Source: Lachnospiraceae bacterium
GTDB taxonomy: Bacteria; Bacillota; Clostridia; Lachnospirales; Lachnospiraceae
Assembly: GCA_017538995.1 (NCBI GenBank)
Contig: JAFYHV010000049.1
Location: 1 to 53,372 of the forward strand
Length of the DNA stretch: 53,372 nucleotides
Direction of reading: 5' to 3'
Shown here: positions 1 to 6,660 of the stretch, in pieces
Position numbering within the stretch: position 1 is the first letter of the stretch
How the letters are laid out: every line of letters starts with the position of its first letter
Position numbers and translations under genes: made by a program
The notes under the pieces: model-generated
Told to the model about the DNA's origin: nothing
Databases searched by the model: none
Seen by the model: the letters and a program-made list of their open reading frames with translations, nothing else

Positions 1-93
1 TACAAAGAAGGCAAGAGTAACGTGGCTATCGCCAAAGAACTCGGAATCGGAGTTGGCGAAGTTAAGCTTGTAATCGATTTGGCAAATATGTAA
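1..93 (+). CDS. C-terminal end of a DUF6115-type protein (5' truncated)
   Basis: The window opens inside a reading frame that ends at a TAA at 91-93. The 30 visible residues contain VAIAKELGIGVGEVKLVIDL, which reads like a small helix-turn-helix: a family of sites 'IAKxLGIGxGEVKLVIDL' closes DUF6115 proteins of Lachnospiraceae. The gene stops 24 bp before the next start, so the two are probably cotranscribed. In related genomes a DUF6115 gene sits just upstream of the MltG-like gene and rpsB, which fits here. Its function is unknown; the helix-turn-helix reading is an inference from the short tail only. Confidence 0.6.
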   Translation, partial: YKEGKSNVAIAKELGIGVGEVKLVIDLANM

Positions 94-117
94 ATACTTT
101 TAAGGATTAATTCTTTT

Positions 118-741
118 ATGAACGTTAAATCTTATCTTAAAGGTATCGGAGTCGGAATTATTGTTGCTTCTCTGATACTTATAATAGCCGGAAATATAAA
201 TAACCGTATGTCTGATGCGGATGTGATAAAAAGAGCGAAAGAGCTCGGAATGGTCGAAGCATCGGCAGTGAATCAGAGTACTGAAACAGTTGTAACTGCA
301 AATACTGAAGAAACAAAGGAAAATGCAGAAGCTGAAACCAAAGAAAATTCTGCAGAAACCTCTACGGTAGAAACAACCGAAGATAAAACCCTCGTTGAAA
401 GCAATACTACAGATACTGATACAGACACATCCGAAGATACAAAACCTGAGGATGCAAATGTTTCAGAAGATAATGTAGCAGATTCTAATGCAACAGACGA
501 AACAACTGATACAGCTACAGAAAACATCGGTGAAACAGTAAAAGTTGAAGTCAGATCGGGCATGAGTTCGGAATCGGTATCACTTGCGGTAAAGAATGCA
601 GGACTTGTTGATGATGATACCGAGTTTAACAAATATCTTTGTGAGAACGGATATGACAAAAAGTTGAGAGTCGGTTCTTTCGATATTCCGTCGGGTTCTG
701 ATTTCGAAACAATATCGAAATATCTGTGCGGAATTAAATAG
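118..741 (+). CDS. Membrane-anchored MltG/YceG-like protein lacking the catalytic domain
   Basis: A 207-residue protein with one N-terminal membrane segment (about residues 10-25) and then a very acidic, Thr/Glu/Asp-rich linker (about 50-140). A C-terminal segment of about 65 residues follows (from VKVEVRSGMSSESVSLAVKN). It resembles the LysM-like substrate-binding region at the start of the YceG/MltG endolytic transglycosylases, including the 'LRVGSFDIPSGSDFETI' pattern. The downstream catalytic domain of full MltG (usually 330 residues or more in total) is absent, so it should not be assumed to cleave glycan. It may bind wall or act as a regulator. AAGGA at 101-105 serves as ribosome site for the ATG. 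It follows the DUF6115 gene closely and is closed by the terminator at 765-794. Confidence 0.7.
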   Translation: MNVKSYLKGIGVGIIVASLILIIAGNINNRMSDADVIKRAKELGMVEASAVNQSTETVVTANTEETKENAEAETKENSAETSTVETTEDKTLVESNTTDTDTDTSEDTKPEDANVSEDNVADSNATDETTDTATENIGETVKVEVRSGMSSESVSLAVKNAGLVDDDTEFNKYLCENGYDKKLRVGSFDIPSGSDFETISKYLCGIK

Positions 742-764
742 TTTTATTTCTTTTATGATGTTTA

Positions 765-794
765 AAGAAACCCCTTGCATAAAGGGGTTTTCTT
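765..794 (+). terminator. Rho-independent terminator after the MltG-like gene
   Basis: A 12-bp stem (AAGAAACCCCTT with AAGGGGTTTTCTT, one bulged T) around a GCATA loop, 23 bp after the stop codon. The T-rich right arm supplies the U tract. Its loop overlaps the proposed -35 box of the rpsB promoter. Confidence 0.75.
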
Positions 795-804
795 ATGTTA
801 TAAT
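775..804 (+). promoter_or_regulatory. rpsB-tsf promoter
   Basis: TTGCAT (775-780), an 18-bp spacer, and TATAAT (799-804) preceded by TGT, an extended -10. Transcription should begin near 811, leaving a leader of about 95 nt before rpsB. The -35 lies in the loop of the upstream terminator. Confidence 0.7.
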
Positions 805-810
805 CCGTAT

Positions 811-906
811 GTTGCGCTATAAATACACACGTATGCTGTTTTAAGCCTTGGTGCCCAGAGGGTTTGGCTAAAAGCATACGGAGGAAAAACCAAGGAGGAA
901 AATTAA
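811..906 (+). promoter_or_regulatory. Structured rpsB leader, candidate S2 autoregulatory element
   Basis: The leader contains a perfect 8-bp stem, CGTATGCT (830-837) with AGCATACG (873-880). It continues inward through TTTAAGCC with GGCTAAA (840-847/866-872) to a small CCC-AGA-GGG hairpin. Just inside the main stem, CCTTGGT (846-852) is fully complementary to ACCAAGG (889-895), which overlaps the Shine-Dalgarno AAGGAGG (892-898) of rpsB. That pairing would hide the ribosome site and compete with the inner stem. Autogenous control of rpsB-tsf by S2 through leader RNA is known in gammaproteobacteria; this element was not matched to a named family, and regulation by S2 is inference. Confidence 0.55.
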
Positions 907-1656
907 ATGAGCGTTATTTCAATGAAACAGTTACTCGAGGCAGGTGTGCACTTTGGACACCAGACTAGAAGATGGAACCCTAAGATGGCTCCTTATATTT
1001 ATACCGAGAGAAACGGTATTTATATTATCGATCTTCAGAAGTCTGTTGGTAAAGTAGACGAAGCATACAATGCAATTTCTGAAATTGCACAGGCAGGAGG
1101 AACTGTTCTTTTTGTTGGTACAAAGAAGCAGGCTCAGGATGCTGTAAAGACAGAAGCAGAGCGTTGCGGTATGTACTATGTTAATGAGAGATGGCTTGGT
1201 GGTATGCTTACAAACTTCAAGACCATCCAGTCTTCAATCGAAAGACTTAAAGCTATCGAGAAGATGAGCCAGGACGGAACATTCGAAGTTCTTACAAAGA
1301 AGGAAGTTGCTAAGCTTCAGAAAGAATGGGACAAGCTTGAGAAGAACCTTGGCGGTATCAAGGAAATGACAAGAATTCCCGATGCTATCTTTGTAGTAGA
1401 TCCCAAGAAGGAAAAGATCTGTGTACAGGAAGCTCATTCACTCGGCATTACTCTTATCGGTATCGCTGATACAAACTGTGATCCCGAAGATCTTGACTAT
1501 GTAATTCCCGGTAACGATGATGCAATTCGTGCCGTAAAACTTATCGTAAGCAAGATGGCTGACGCTATCATCGAAGCTAACCAGGGCGAAATTATGACAG
1601 ACATCGAAGCTGAATCGGCAGAAGCTGATGCTGAACTTGATGCAGAAGAAGCATAA
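907..1656 (+). CDS. rpsB: 30S ribosomal protein S2
   Basis: A 249-residue protein, the usual length for bacterial S2. It starts with the family pattern [20 protein letters not shown] and carries [35 protein letters not shown] and the [13 protein letters not shown] stretch. It lies on the 30S head/platform interface and is needed for S1 docking and mRNA binding. A strong AAGGAGG is placed 8 bp before the ATG and is predicted to be masked by the leader. The C-terminal 20 residues are Ala/Glu-rich and acidic, as in relatives. tsf follows after 49 bp without a terminator, the conserved rpsB-tsf operon. Confidence 0.98.
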   Translation: MSVISMKQLLEAGVHFGHQTRRWNPKMAPYIYTERNGIYIIDLQKSVGKVDEAYNAISEIAQAGGTVLFVGTKKQAQDAVKTEAERCGMYYVNERWLGGMLTNFKTIQSSIERLKAIEKMSQDGTFEVLTKKEVAKLQKEWDKLEKNLGGIKEMTRIPDAIFVVDPKKEKICVQEAHSLGITLIGIADTNCDPEDLDYVIPGNDDAIRAVKLIVSKMADAIIEANQGEIMTDIEAESAEADAELDAEEA

Positions 1657-1705
1657 TTAACAATCGTTACAATAAATCAGATTTTATACAAGGGAGGAAA
1701 TAAAC

Positions 1706-2785
1706 ATGGCAGCTATTACAGCTAGTATGGTAAAAGATTTAAGAGAAATGACCGGCGCAGGAATGATGGATTGCAAGAAGGCTCTTACAGAAGCTGACGG
1801 CAACATGGATGCAGCCGTAGATATACTTAAAAAATCAGGTGCAGCTAAGATGGAAAAGAAAGCAAGCAGAATCGCAGCAGAAGGTATTGCGAGAGTTGCT
1901 TGTGACAATGGTGTTGCAGTTGTAGTTGAAGTTAACTCAGAAACAGACTTCGTTGCTAAGAACGAAGTATTCCAGACATTCGTACAGGATGTTGCTGATA
2001 AAGCACTTGCAAGCGGATTAAACGGTGGTGCAAACGGTGAAGACGTTGCTGCATTACTTGACGGTGGCCTTCAGGCTGAATTCGCTGACAAGACTCTTAA
2101 GATTGGTGAGAAGCTTTCCTTCAGAAGATTCGAAAGAGTTGCAGGCGACGAAGTTGCTACATACATCCATGGCGGCGGAAAGATTGGTGTTCTTGTTGCT
2201 GCTACAGGCGCTAACGGCGATGCAGTTAAAGAAGCTCTTACAAACGTAGCTATGCAGGTTGCAGCTATGAATCCTACATACATCTCAAGAAATGACATCT
2301 CTGCAGATGAACTTGCAAAGATCAAAGACATCACTCTTGAGAGCGCATTAAACGATGCATTCACATTACCTAAGCCCATCCTTAACAAACTTCTTGAAGA
2401 AGCAGTTAACGGTTCAGCTTGGAGTGATGAAGACAAGAAAGCTTACGAAGAGAACAAGACAAACAAGTATCTTCCTAACTTCATTTCAGATGTAGGTAAG
2501 GCTGCTCTTGCTCAGGCAGCGCTTGCTAAGAAGGAAGAGATTTCCGGCGATAAGATTTTCGCAGGTCTTGTAGAAGGTCGTATTTCAAAGCAGCTCAAAG
2601 AAATCTGCTTACTTGATCAGGTTTATGTTAAAGCTGAAGACGGAAAGCAGAGCGTTGCAGCTTACCTTAAGAGCGTTGATGCAAACATCGTTATCTCCAA
2701 GTTCGTTCGTTTCGAAGTTGGTGAAGGTATGGAAAAGAGAAATGATGACTTCGCAGCAGAAGTTGCAGCTCAGGCTAACGCATAA
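1706..2785 (+). CDS. tsf: Elongation factor Ts
   Basis: Nucleotide exchange factor for EF-Tu. The N-terminal UBA-like domain reads MVKDLREMTGAGMMDCKKAL followed by TEADGNMDAAVDILKKSG, and the EF-Tu contact motif TDFVAKN sits near residue 80. The C-terminal half ends with ISKFVRFEVGEG. At 359 residues it is longer than the roughly 283-310 residues common in bacteria. The extra length lies about residues 205-265, between the ADELAKIKD segment and the EGRISKQLKEICLLDQ segment, and is Lys/Glu/Asn-rich. The start has a GGGAGG ribosome site (1692-1697). A strong terminator follows at 2804. Confidence 0.96.
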   Translation: MAAITASMVKDLREMTGAGMMDCKKALTEADGNMDAAVDILKKSGAAKMEKKASRIAAEGIARVACDNGVAVVVEVNSETDFVAKNEVFQTFVQDVADKALASGLNGGANGEDVAALLDGGLQAEFADKTLKIGEKLSFRRFERVAGDEVATYIHGGGKIGVLVAATGANGDAVKEALTNVAMQVAAMNPTYISRNDISADELAKIKDITLESALNDAFTLPKPILNKLLEEAVNGSAWSDEDKKAYEENKTNKYLPNFISDVGKAALAQAALAKKEEISGDKIFAGLVEGRISKQLKEICLLDQVYVKAEDGKQSVAAYLKSVDANIVISKFVRFEVGEGMEKRNDDFAAEVAAQANA

Positions 2786-2803
2786 TTAAACTTTAAAGAT
2801 TTC

Positions 2804-2836
2804 AAAGCGTCATGCAAAAGCATGGCGCTTTTTTTA
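2804..2836 (+). terminator. Terminator of the rpsB-tsf operon
   Basis: AAAGCGTCATGC (2804-2815) pairs with GCATGGCGCTTT (2820-2831), with one U-G pair, around an AAAA loop and followed by a T run. It lies 19 bp after the tsf stop. Confidence 0.9.
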
Positions 2837-2898
2837 TGGCATATTACAAGATATTGTGGTTGACATATTACGCACAAACTAATGTCTAAAAATAGCAT

Positions 2899-2927
2899 TT
2901 GAATACTCATTTTCATTGTGTTATTAT
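2899..2927 (+). promoter_or_regulatory. Promoter of the deacetylase-bactofilin pair
   Basis: TTGAAT (2899-2904), a 17-bp spacer and TATTAT (2922-2927). The TTG of the -35 box also opens the longest possible reading frame of the next gene, which argues against using that TTG as its start codon. Confidence 0.6.
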
Positions 2928-2973
2928 ATCTTTTGCACACCCGTTGCTTTACATAATTTCTCGAGGTCTTGAT

Positions 2974-3912
2974 ATGGAATCTAAAGATAATATTCAATAT
3001 ACTGAATTCCGCAAAAAAAGAATAAAATTCTTCAAGAGACTCATCATTTTTTTGGTGTGCTTTTTTATTGCTGTGCCCAATGTTCTTTGCGCACTGAATT
3101 TTTATTATCTGTATAAAACAAATTCTTCGCTTTCATCCCTTGCTGAAGAACTTAATATCTTAAAGATTACAGAGACTGAAATGGTTGCTTCAAATGAAGT
3201 AAACTCGACACCTGTTGTAACAGCAAATGTTGATAAGGATTATGTTTTACGAGTTAAATCCGATGCTGAAGAATACGAAGGCTATCAGAGAGTTTATCTT
3301 ACATTCGATGACGGCCCGAGCAAATATACCAATGAACTTCTTGATATACTAGATAAGTACAATGCAAAGGCTACATTCTTTGTGCTTGCTCAGGATGGAT
3401 ACGACGAAGAATATCAGAGAATTATAAATGACGGTCATACTTTAGGAATCCATTCTTACAAGCATGTCTACAGCGATGTATATTCAAGTTATGACGGATT
3501 TAAGGAAGATGTTGATTCTATCTATGCATTTGTAGAAGAGAAAACAGGTGTTAAGCCCTTATTCTACAGATTCCCCGGCGGAAGCTCCAATACAATCTAT
3601 AAGGGCGAGAAACAGGATCTCTTAAAATATCTCGACGAGAAAAACCTGGTTCATTACGACTGGAATGTTACAAGTAATGACGCTACATACGGTGGACTTT
3701 CAAAGAGCCAGATTGCAAATAATATTTTAAAGAATATCGGAGACAAAGAAGAAGCGGTTGTTTTAATGCATGATGCAAACGACAAGCATTCTACCATTGA
3801 AGCTCTTGAACTTGTATTCGAAAGCCTTCAGACGAAAGATAATGTAGTATTTTTGCCGATTACGGAATATACCGAACCGGTCCAGCACATAAAAGAAAAA
3901 ACAGAGGAATAG
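2974..3912 (+). CDS. Membrane-anchored polysaccharide deacetylase (CE4, NodB homology)
   Basis: A 312-residue protein with an uncleaved N-terminal membrane anchor (about residues 18-42) and an extracellular NodB domain (about 105-300). CE4 motifs visible: TFDDGPS (110-116, catalytic Asp and metal Asp), HSYKH (160-164, metal His pair), RFPGG (from R199), a WNVTSND segment and LMHD near the end. The family removes N-acetyl groups from peptidoglycan GlcNAc or related glycans outside the membrane, often raising lysozyme resistance. I chose the ATG at 2974 rather than the TTG at 2899, because the TTG lies in the promoter and the upstream peptide is untypical. The ribosome site (CGAGG) is modest. 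The bactofilin gene follows after 6 bp. Confidence 0.9.
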   Translation: MESKDNIQYTEFRKKRIKFFKRLIIFLVCFFIAVPNVLCALNFYYLYKTNSSLSSLAEELNILKITETEMVASNEVNSTPVVTANVDKDYVLRVKSDAEEYEGYQRVYLTFDDGPSKYTNELLDILDKYNAKATFFVLAQDGYDEEYQRIINDGHTLGIHSYKHVYSDVYSSYDGFKEDVDSIYAFVEEKTGVKPLFYRFPGGSSNTIYKGEKQDLLKYLDEKNLVHYDWNVTSNDATYGGLSKSQIANNILKNIGDKEEAVVLMHDANDKHSTIEALELVFESLQTKDNVVFLPITEYTEPVQHIKEKTEE

Positions 3913-3918
3913 TGTATT

Positions 3919-4821
3919 ATGGGGTTTTTTAATGATTTAAGAGAAGATCTTGCATCTGCAGTCAATCAGCTGACTGATGACAAATCCGAAAATGATATCG
4001 AGATTTCATCAAAGCAGATGAAAGATGAAATAGCAAAAAAAGAAAAGAAGAATAAAAAAGATAAACGCAATAACGAAAATCTTGAGCATGAAATCAAGAA
4101 TTATCTTAATATTTCCGAAGAAAGCGAAGAGGCTTCAAAAGAAGAAAACAATTCTGAAGATAATTCGTACAATCTTGAAATGAATTCTGATTACGGATTT
4201 GAAAACACATCTAACGAAGCGAATGCTCCTATTGAGGAAAAAGTGTTTGAAAATGTAGTTGAAGAAGAGTTTGTTGGTTCAGAGGAATCGGATAATATTA
4301 CAGAAGAGGCTAAAGATTTTATGGAGAATACTTTTATATCCAACGATCAAACTGCATATGATGCTGAAACAAGCAATGATTACAGCATTATCAGTAAAGG
4401 CAGCATTGTTCACGGAGGCATTGATACAACAGGCAGCATCGAAATTCACGGTATAGTTGAAGGCAGCGTAAAAGCTAACGGAGAACTTATTTTATCAGGT
4501 TCAATTACCGGTAATGTTGAAGCTCTTATAATCTCTGTAAACGCAGGAAAGATTCGCGGAAATGTAAAAGCATATAACGGCATTTATATAAGTGAAGATT
4601 CAATTCTTATCGGAGATATTGAATCCACAGAAGCTGAAATCGGCGGTGCAGTTAAAGGTAAAATCGATGTAAACGGACCTGTAGTTCTTAAGTCTGATGC
4701 AAAGGTTTTAGGAGATATCGACTGCAAGAGCGTACAGATTAATAATGGCGCAGTTATAGAAGGAAAATGTTCACAGAAATATGCTGATGTTTCGCCCAGC
4801 AAATTCTTTGAGAACCTGTAA
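3919..4821 (+). CDS. Bactofilin with a long acidic N-terminal extension
   Basis: A 300-residue protein. About 160-275 form the bactofilin (DUF583, polymer-forming cytoskeletal) right-handed beta-helix, seen as repeated Gly/Ile steps such as SIVHGGIDTTGSIEIHGIV, EGSVKANGELILSGSI and AEIGGAVKGKIDVNGPV. Residues 1-155 are charged, Glu/Asn/Ser-rich and probably disordered. Bactofilins polymerise without nucleotide and position wall enzymes at the membrane. The gene directly follows the deacetylase, with a GAGGAA ribosome site inside the end of that gene, so the two are probably coexpressed and the filament may localise the deacetylase (inference). Most bactofilins are 120-200 residues, so the extension is notable. 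Confidence 0.88.
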   Translation: MGFFNDLREDLASAVNQLTDDKSENDIEISSKQMKDEIAKKEKKNKKDKRNNENLEHEIKNYLNISEESEEASKEENNSEDNSYNLEMNSDYGFENTSNEANAPIEEKVFENVVEEEFVGSEESDNITEEAKDFMENTFISNDQTAYDAETSNDYSIISKGSIVHGGIDTTGSIEIHGIVEGSVKANGELILSGSITGNVEALIISVNAGKIRGNVKAYNGIYISEDSILIGDIESTEAEIGGAVKGKIDVNGPVVLKSDAKVLGDIDCKSVQINNGAVIEGKCSQKYADVSPSKFFENL

Positions 4822-4826
4822 GGTAA

Positions 4827-4854
4827 TTGACAAACATTTAATATTATTTATAAT
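4827..4854 (+). promoter_or_regulatory. Near-consensus promoter of the small RNA opposite the toxin
   Basis: TTGACA (4827-4832), 16 bp, TATAAT (4849-4854). Both boxes are perfect consensus. It starts 6 bp after the bactofilin stop, and no + strand gene follows for 450 bp, so its product should be a small RNA starting near 4861. Confidence 0.8.
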
Positions 4855-4860
4855 TAAATT

Positions 4861-4946
4861 AGGTGCTACCGATAGACGGTTGCCAAAGTTGAAATTAAAA
4901 AAAGTTTTAATAACCGCTCAGTAGCATTGGGCGGTTATTTTTTTGC
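4861..4946 (+). ncRNA. Predicted ~85-nt antisense RNA (antitoxin RNA)
   Basis: Transcription from the consensus promoter should start at the A of AGGTGCTACC (4861) and end at the terminator ending near 4946. The first 25 nt can form a hairpin pairing CTACCG with CGGTTG across an ATAGA loop (one mismatch). The 3' half is antisense to the last codons and terminator of the minus-strand toxin mRNA. No ribosome site or reading frame is visible in it. Its convergent arrangement, small size and strong promoter resemble RNA II of the par/Fst systems and RatA-type antitoxin RNAs. The RNA itself is inferred, not observed. Confidence 0.65.
4909..4946. terminator. Bidirectional terminator shared by toxin mRNA and antisense RNA
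   Basis: AATAACCGC (4909-4917) pairs with GCGGTTATT (4931-4939), extended by three inner pairs around a GTAGCAT loop. On the + strand it is followed by a T run. On the minus strand a run of seven T follows after a 5-nt gap. The toxin stop codon lies in the right arm. Confidence 0.8.
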
Positions 4947-5030
4947 ATCTTTTATGATCTTGTAAACAAGACCAATAAGAGCGATTATCATTATAATTAA
5001 CTGAATTAAATCAGTTAAAGTAACGTTCAT
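4935..5030 (-). CDS. Small hydrophobic peptide, putative type I toxin (holin-like/Fst-like)
   Basis: A 31-codon frame encoding MNVTLTDLIQ, then a single hydrophobic helix LIIMIIALIGLVY, and a basic tail KIIKDAKK. This is the layout of Fst-, TxpA- and 'putative holin-like toxin' peptides: short polar head, one membrane helix, charged tail. The start is supported by AAAGGGGGTGAT (5034-5045), a strong ribosome site 3-7 bp before the ATG. An extended -10 promoter lies at 5118-5146. The mRNA of about 200 nt is convergent with the antisense RNA at 4861. It is below the size most gene callers report. The membrane-toxin role is inferred from architecture; no homology search was possible. Confidence 0.7.
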   Translation of the reverse strand: MNVTLTDLIQLIIMIIALIGLVYKIIKDAKK

Positions 5031-5110
5031 CGCATCACCCCCTTTCCTAAGAATGAAGGGTGAGCACCCTTCGAAAAAGGGTAACCGCCTACCGTTTCAT
5101 GGTAACACCT
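5031..5110 (-). promoter_or_regulatory. Structured 5' leader of the toxin mRNA
   Basis: Read on the minus strand, the leader starts AGGTGTTACC, the same 10 nt (one change) as the antisense RNA. A perfect hairpin GAAGGGTG/CACCCTTC follows (5055-5072). TCACCC from that arm can instead pair with GGGTGA of the ribosome site (5034-5045), which would block translation. GGCGGTTA near the 5' end (5082-5089 on this strand) is perfectly complementary to TAACCGCC at the 3' terminator (4930-4937), a possible long-range 5'-3' lock like those of several type I toxin mRNAs. Structures were paired by eye. Confidence 0.5.
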
Positions 5111-5117
5111 AAAAAAG

Positions 5118-5146
5118 AGTATAACAAATTTCAATTTTATTGTAAA
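5118..5146 (-). promoter_or_regulatory. Toxin promoter
   Basis: On the minus strand: TTTACA, 17 bp, TATACT, with TGT just before the -10. Transcription should begin at 5110-5111, exactly at AGGTGTTACC. Confidence 0.7.
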
Positions 5147-5238
5147 TAATATACAATAGATATTCAAAATAGTTAGAATAATGCACAAATTATTTTGCTA
5201 TATTCTTTAAAATAAATATAGTTAGAAAATATTTAATT

Positions 5239-5247
5239 TGTTATAAT
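5239..5247 (+). promoter_or_regulatory. Extended -10 promoter for pyrH
   Basis: TG-T-TATAAT at 5239-5247, with no good -35 box. It gives a leader of about 47 nt before pyrH. The stretch 5147-5238 is very AT-rich and holds nothing else recognised. Confidence 0.5.
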
Positions 5248-5301
5248 AAGTAATGGATAAATATTAAAAATATTTCTTTTGAAAATATAGGAGTTTGCAG
5301 T

Positions 5302-5994
5302 ATGCGTATACTTTTAAAATTAAGCGGCGAAGCTTTAGCCGGTGAAAAGAAAACAGGATTTGACGAAGAAACAGTTTTAATGGTTGCCCGTCAGGTAAAA
5401 GAGATTGTAGACAGAGGAACCGAAGTCGGAATTGTAATCGGCGGCGGAAACTTCTGGAGAGGCAGAACAAGCGAAAACATTGACAGAACAAAAGCAGATC
5501 AGATTGGTATGCTTGCGACTGTTATGAACTGCATTTATGTATCTGAGATTTTCAGATCTGTAGGCCTTGAAACAAATATCCTTACACCTTTCGAGGTTGG
5601 TTCTTTTACGAAGCTTTTCTCCAAAGACAGAGCCAATAAATATTTTAAAAGAGGCCAGGTTGTATTCTTTGCAGGCGGTACCGGACATCCTTATTTCTCA
5701 ACCGATACACCTTCGGTTTTAAGAGCCATCGAAATTGATGCGGATGTTGTTCTTCTTGCCAAATCAATCGACGGTGTTTACAGCGACGATCCGAAGAAAA
5801 ATCCCAACGCCGTTAAGTACGATGAAATCAGCATTAACGATGTAATTGCGCAGAACCTTCAGGTGGTTGATATGACAGCATCAATCCTTGCAAGAGACAA
5901 CAAAGTTCCGATGTGGATTTTCCCTCTGTTCGAAGAGAACTCAATTGTTAATACACTTTACGGCGAATTCAACGGAACCAAAATCACCGTATAA
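5302..5994 (+). CDS. pyrH: UMP kinase
   Basis: Phosphorylates UMP to UDP with ATP, a cytosolic hexameric amino-acid-kinase-fold enzyme that starts supply of UTP and CTP. The 230-residue length is normal. The N-terminus LLKLSGEALAG, the GGGNFWRG loop (about 48-55), the DQIGMLATVMNCIYV helix and GGTGHPYFSTDT are family hallmarks. The start ATG has GGAG at 5290-5293. It is followed by frr, the usual neighbour, but separated by its own promoter. In many genomes pyrH lies straight after tsf; here the envelope genes and the toxin locus are inserted between them. Confidence 0.97.
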   Translation: MRILLKLSGEALAGEKKTGFDEETVLMVARQVKEIVDRGTEVGIVIGGGNFWRGRTSENIDRTKADQIGMLATVMNCIYVSEIFRSVGLETNILTPFEVGSFTKLFSKDRANKYFKRGQVVFFAGGTGHPYFSTDTPSVLRAIEIDADVVLLAKSIDGVYSDDPKKNPNAVKYDEISINDVIAQNLQVVDMTASILARDNKVPMWIFPLFEENSIVNTLYGEFNGTKITV

Positions 5995-5999
5995 ATACA

Positions 6000-6028
6000 T
6001 TGGAATTAAAACGAAAATATAGTATAAT
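6000..6028 (+). promoter_or_regulatory. frr promoter
   Basis: TTGGAA (6000-6005), 17 bp, TATAAT (6023-6028), in the 80-bp gap between pyrH and frr. Confidence 0.65.
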
Positions 6029-6074
6029 AAACAGGTAGTTTTGAATTAAAAATATTCATACACAAGGGGGTTTT

Positions 6075-6626
6075 ATGAAAGAACAACTCGTTATTTATGA
6101 TGATAAGATGAAAAAGACCATAGAGCATCTTGCAGCTGATTATCAGACAATCCGTGCAGGAAGAGCCAATCCTCATGTACTCGACAGAGTTATGGTGGAT
6201 TATTACGGAACCATGACACAGATTCAGGGTGTCGGCAATATTTCCGTTCCCGAACCCAGAGTAATCCAGATTGCTCCGTGGGAGAAGAAACTCATAAAAG
6301 ACATCGAAAAAGCTATCATGGCTTCAGATGTCGGAATTACACCTTCTAACGACGGTAACGTTATCCGTCTCGTATTCCCCGAACTTACAGAGGAAAGACG
6401 TAAGGATCTCGTAAAAGAAGTAAGAAAGAAAGGTGAAGAAGGCAAGGTTGCCATCAGAAATATCAGACGTGACGGTAACGATGCATTTAAGAAGCTTTCC
6501 AAGACAGAAATTTCCGAAGACGAAATCAAAGATTTACAGGACGAACTTCAGAAATTAACAGATAAGTATATCAAAGACATTGACAATCTTATTGAAGAGA
6601 AAGCTAAGGAAATCCTTACAGTTTAA
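6075..6626 (+). CDS. frr: Ribosome recycling factor
   Basis: Splits post-termination ribosomes together with EF-G. The 183-residue length is typical (about 185). Domain I helices are visible, with the conserved TIRAGRANPHVLDRVMVDYYG near the start, and the NISVPEPRVIQIAPWEK segment of domain II. ELTEERRKDLVKEVRKKGEE and the 'VAIRNIRRDGND' signature lie in the second half. AAGGGGG (about 6063-6069) is the ribosome site. It has its own promoter in the gap after pyrH. Confidence 0.97.
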   Translation: MKEQLVIYDDKMKKTIEHLAADYQTIRAGRANPHVLDRVMVDYYGTMTQIQGVGNISVPEPRVIQIAPWEKKLIKDIEKAIMASDVGITPSNDGNVIRLVFPELTEERRKDLVKEVRKKGEEGKVAIRNIRRDGNDAFKKLSKTEISEDEIKDLQDELQKLTDKYIKDIDNLIEEKAKEILTV

Positions 6627-6651
6627 AACATTCGGTTTTTATGATATAATG
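6623..6651 (+). promoter_or_regulatory. Promoter of the uppS operon
   Basis: TTTAAA (6623-6628, overlapping the frr stop), 17 bp, TATAAT (6646-6651) with TGA before it. The predicted start is close to 6658, just before the hairpin at 6661. Confidence 0.55.
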
Positions 6652-6660
6652 TACTTTAGT

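Noticed and set aside
2025-2436. Open frames overlapping tsf on both strands
   Set aside because: Other-frame shadows of a highly biased gene; no ribosome sites and no recognisable protein.
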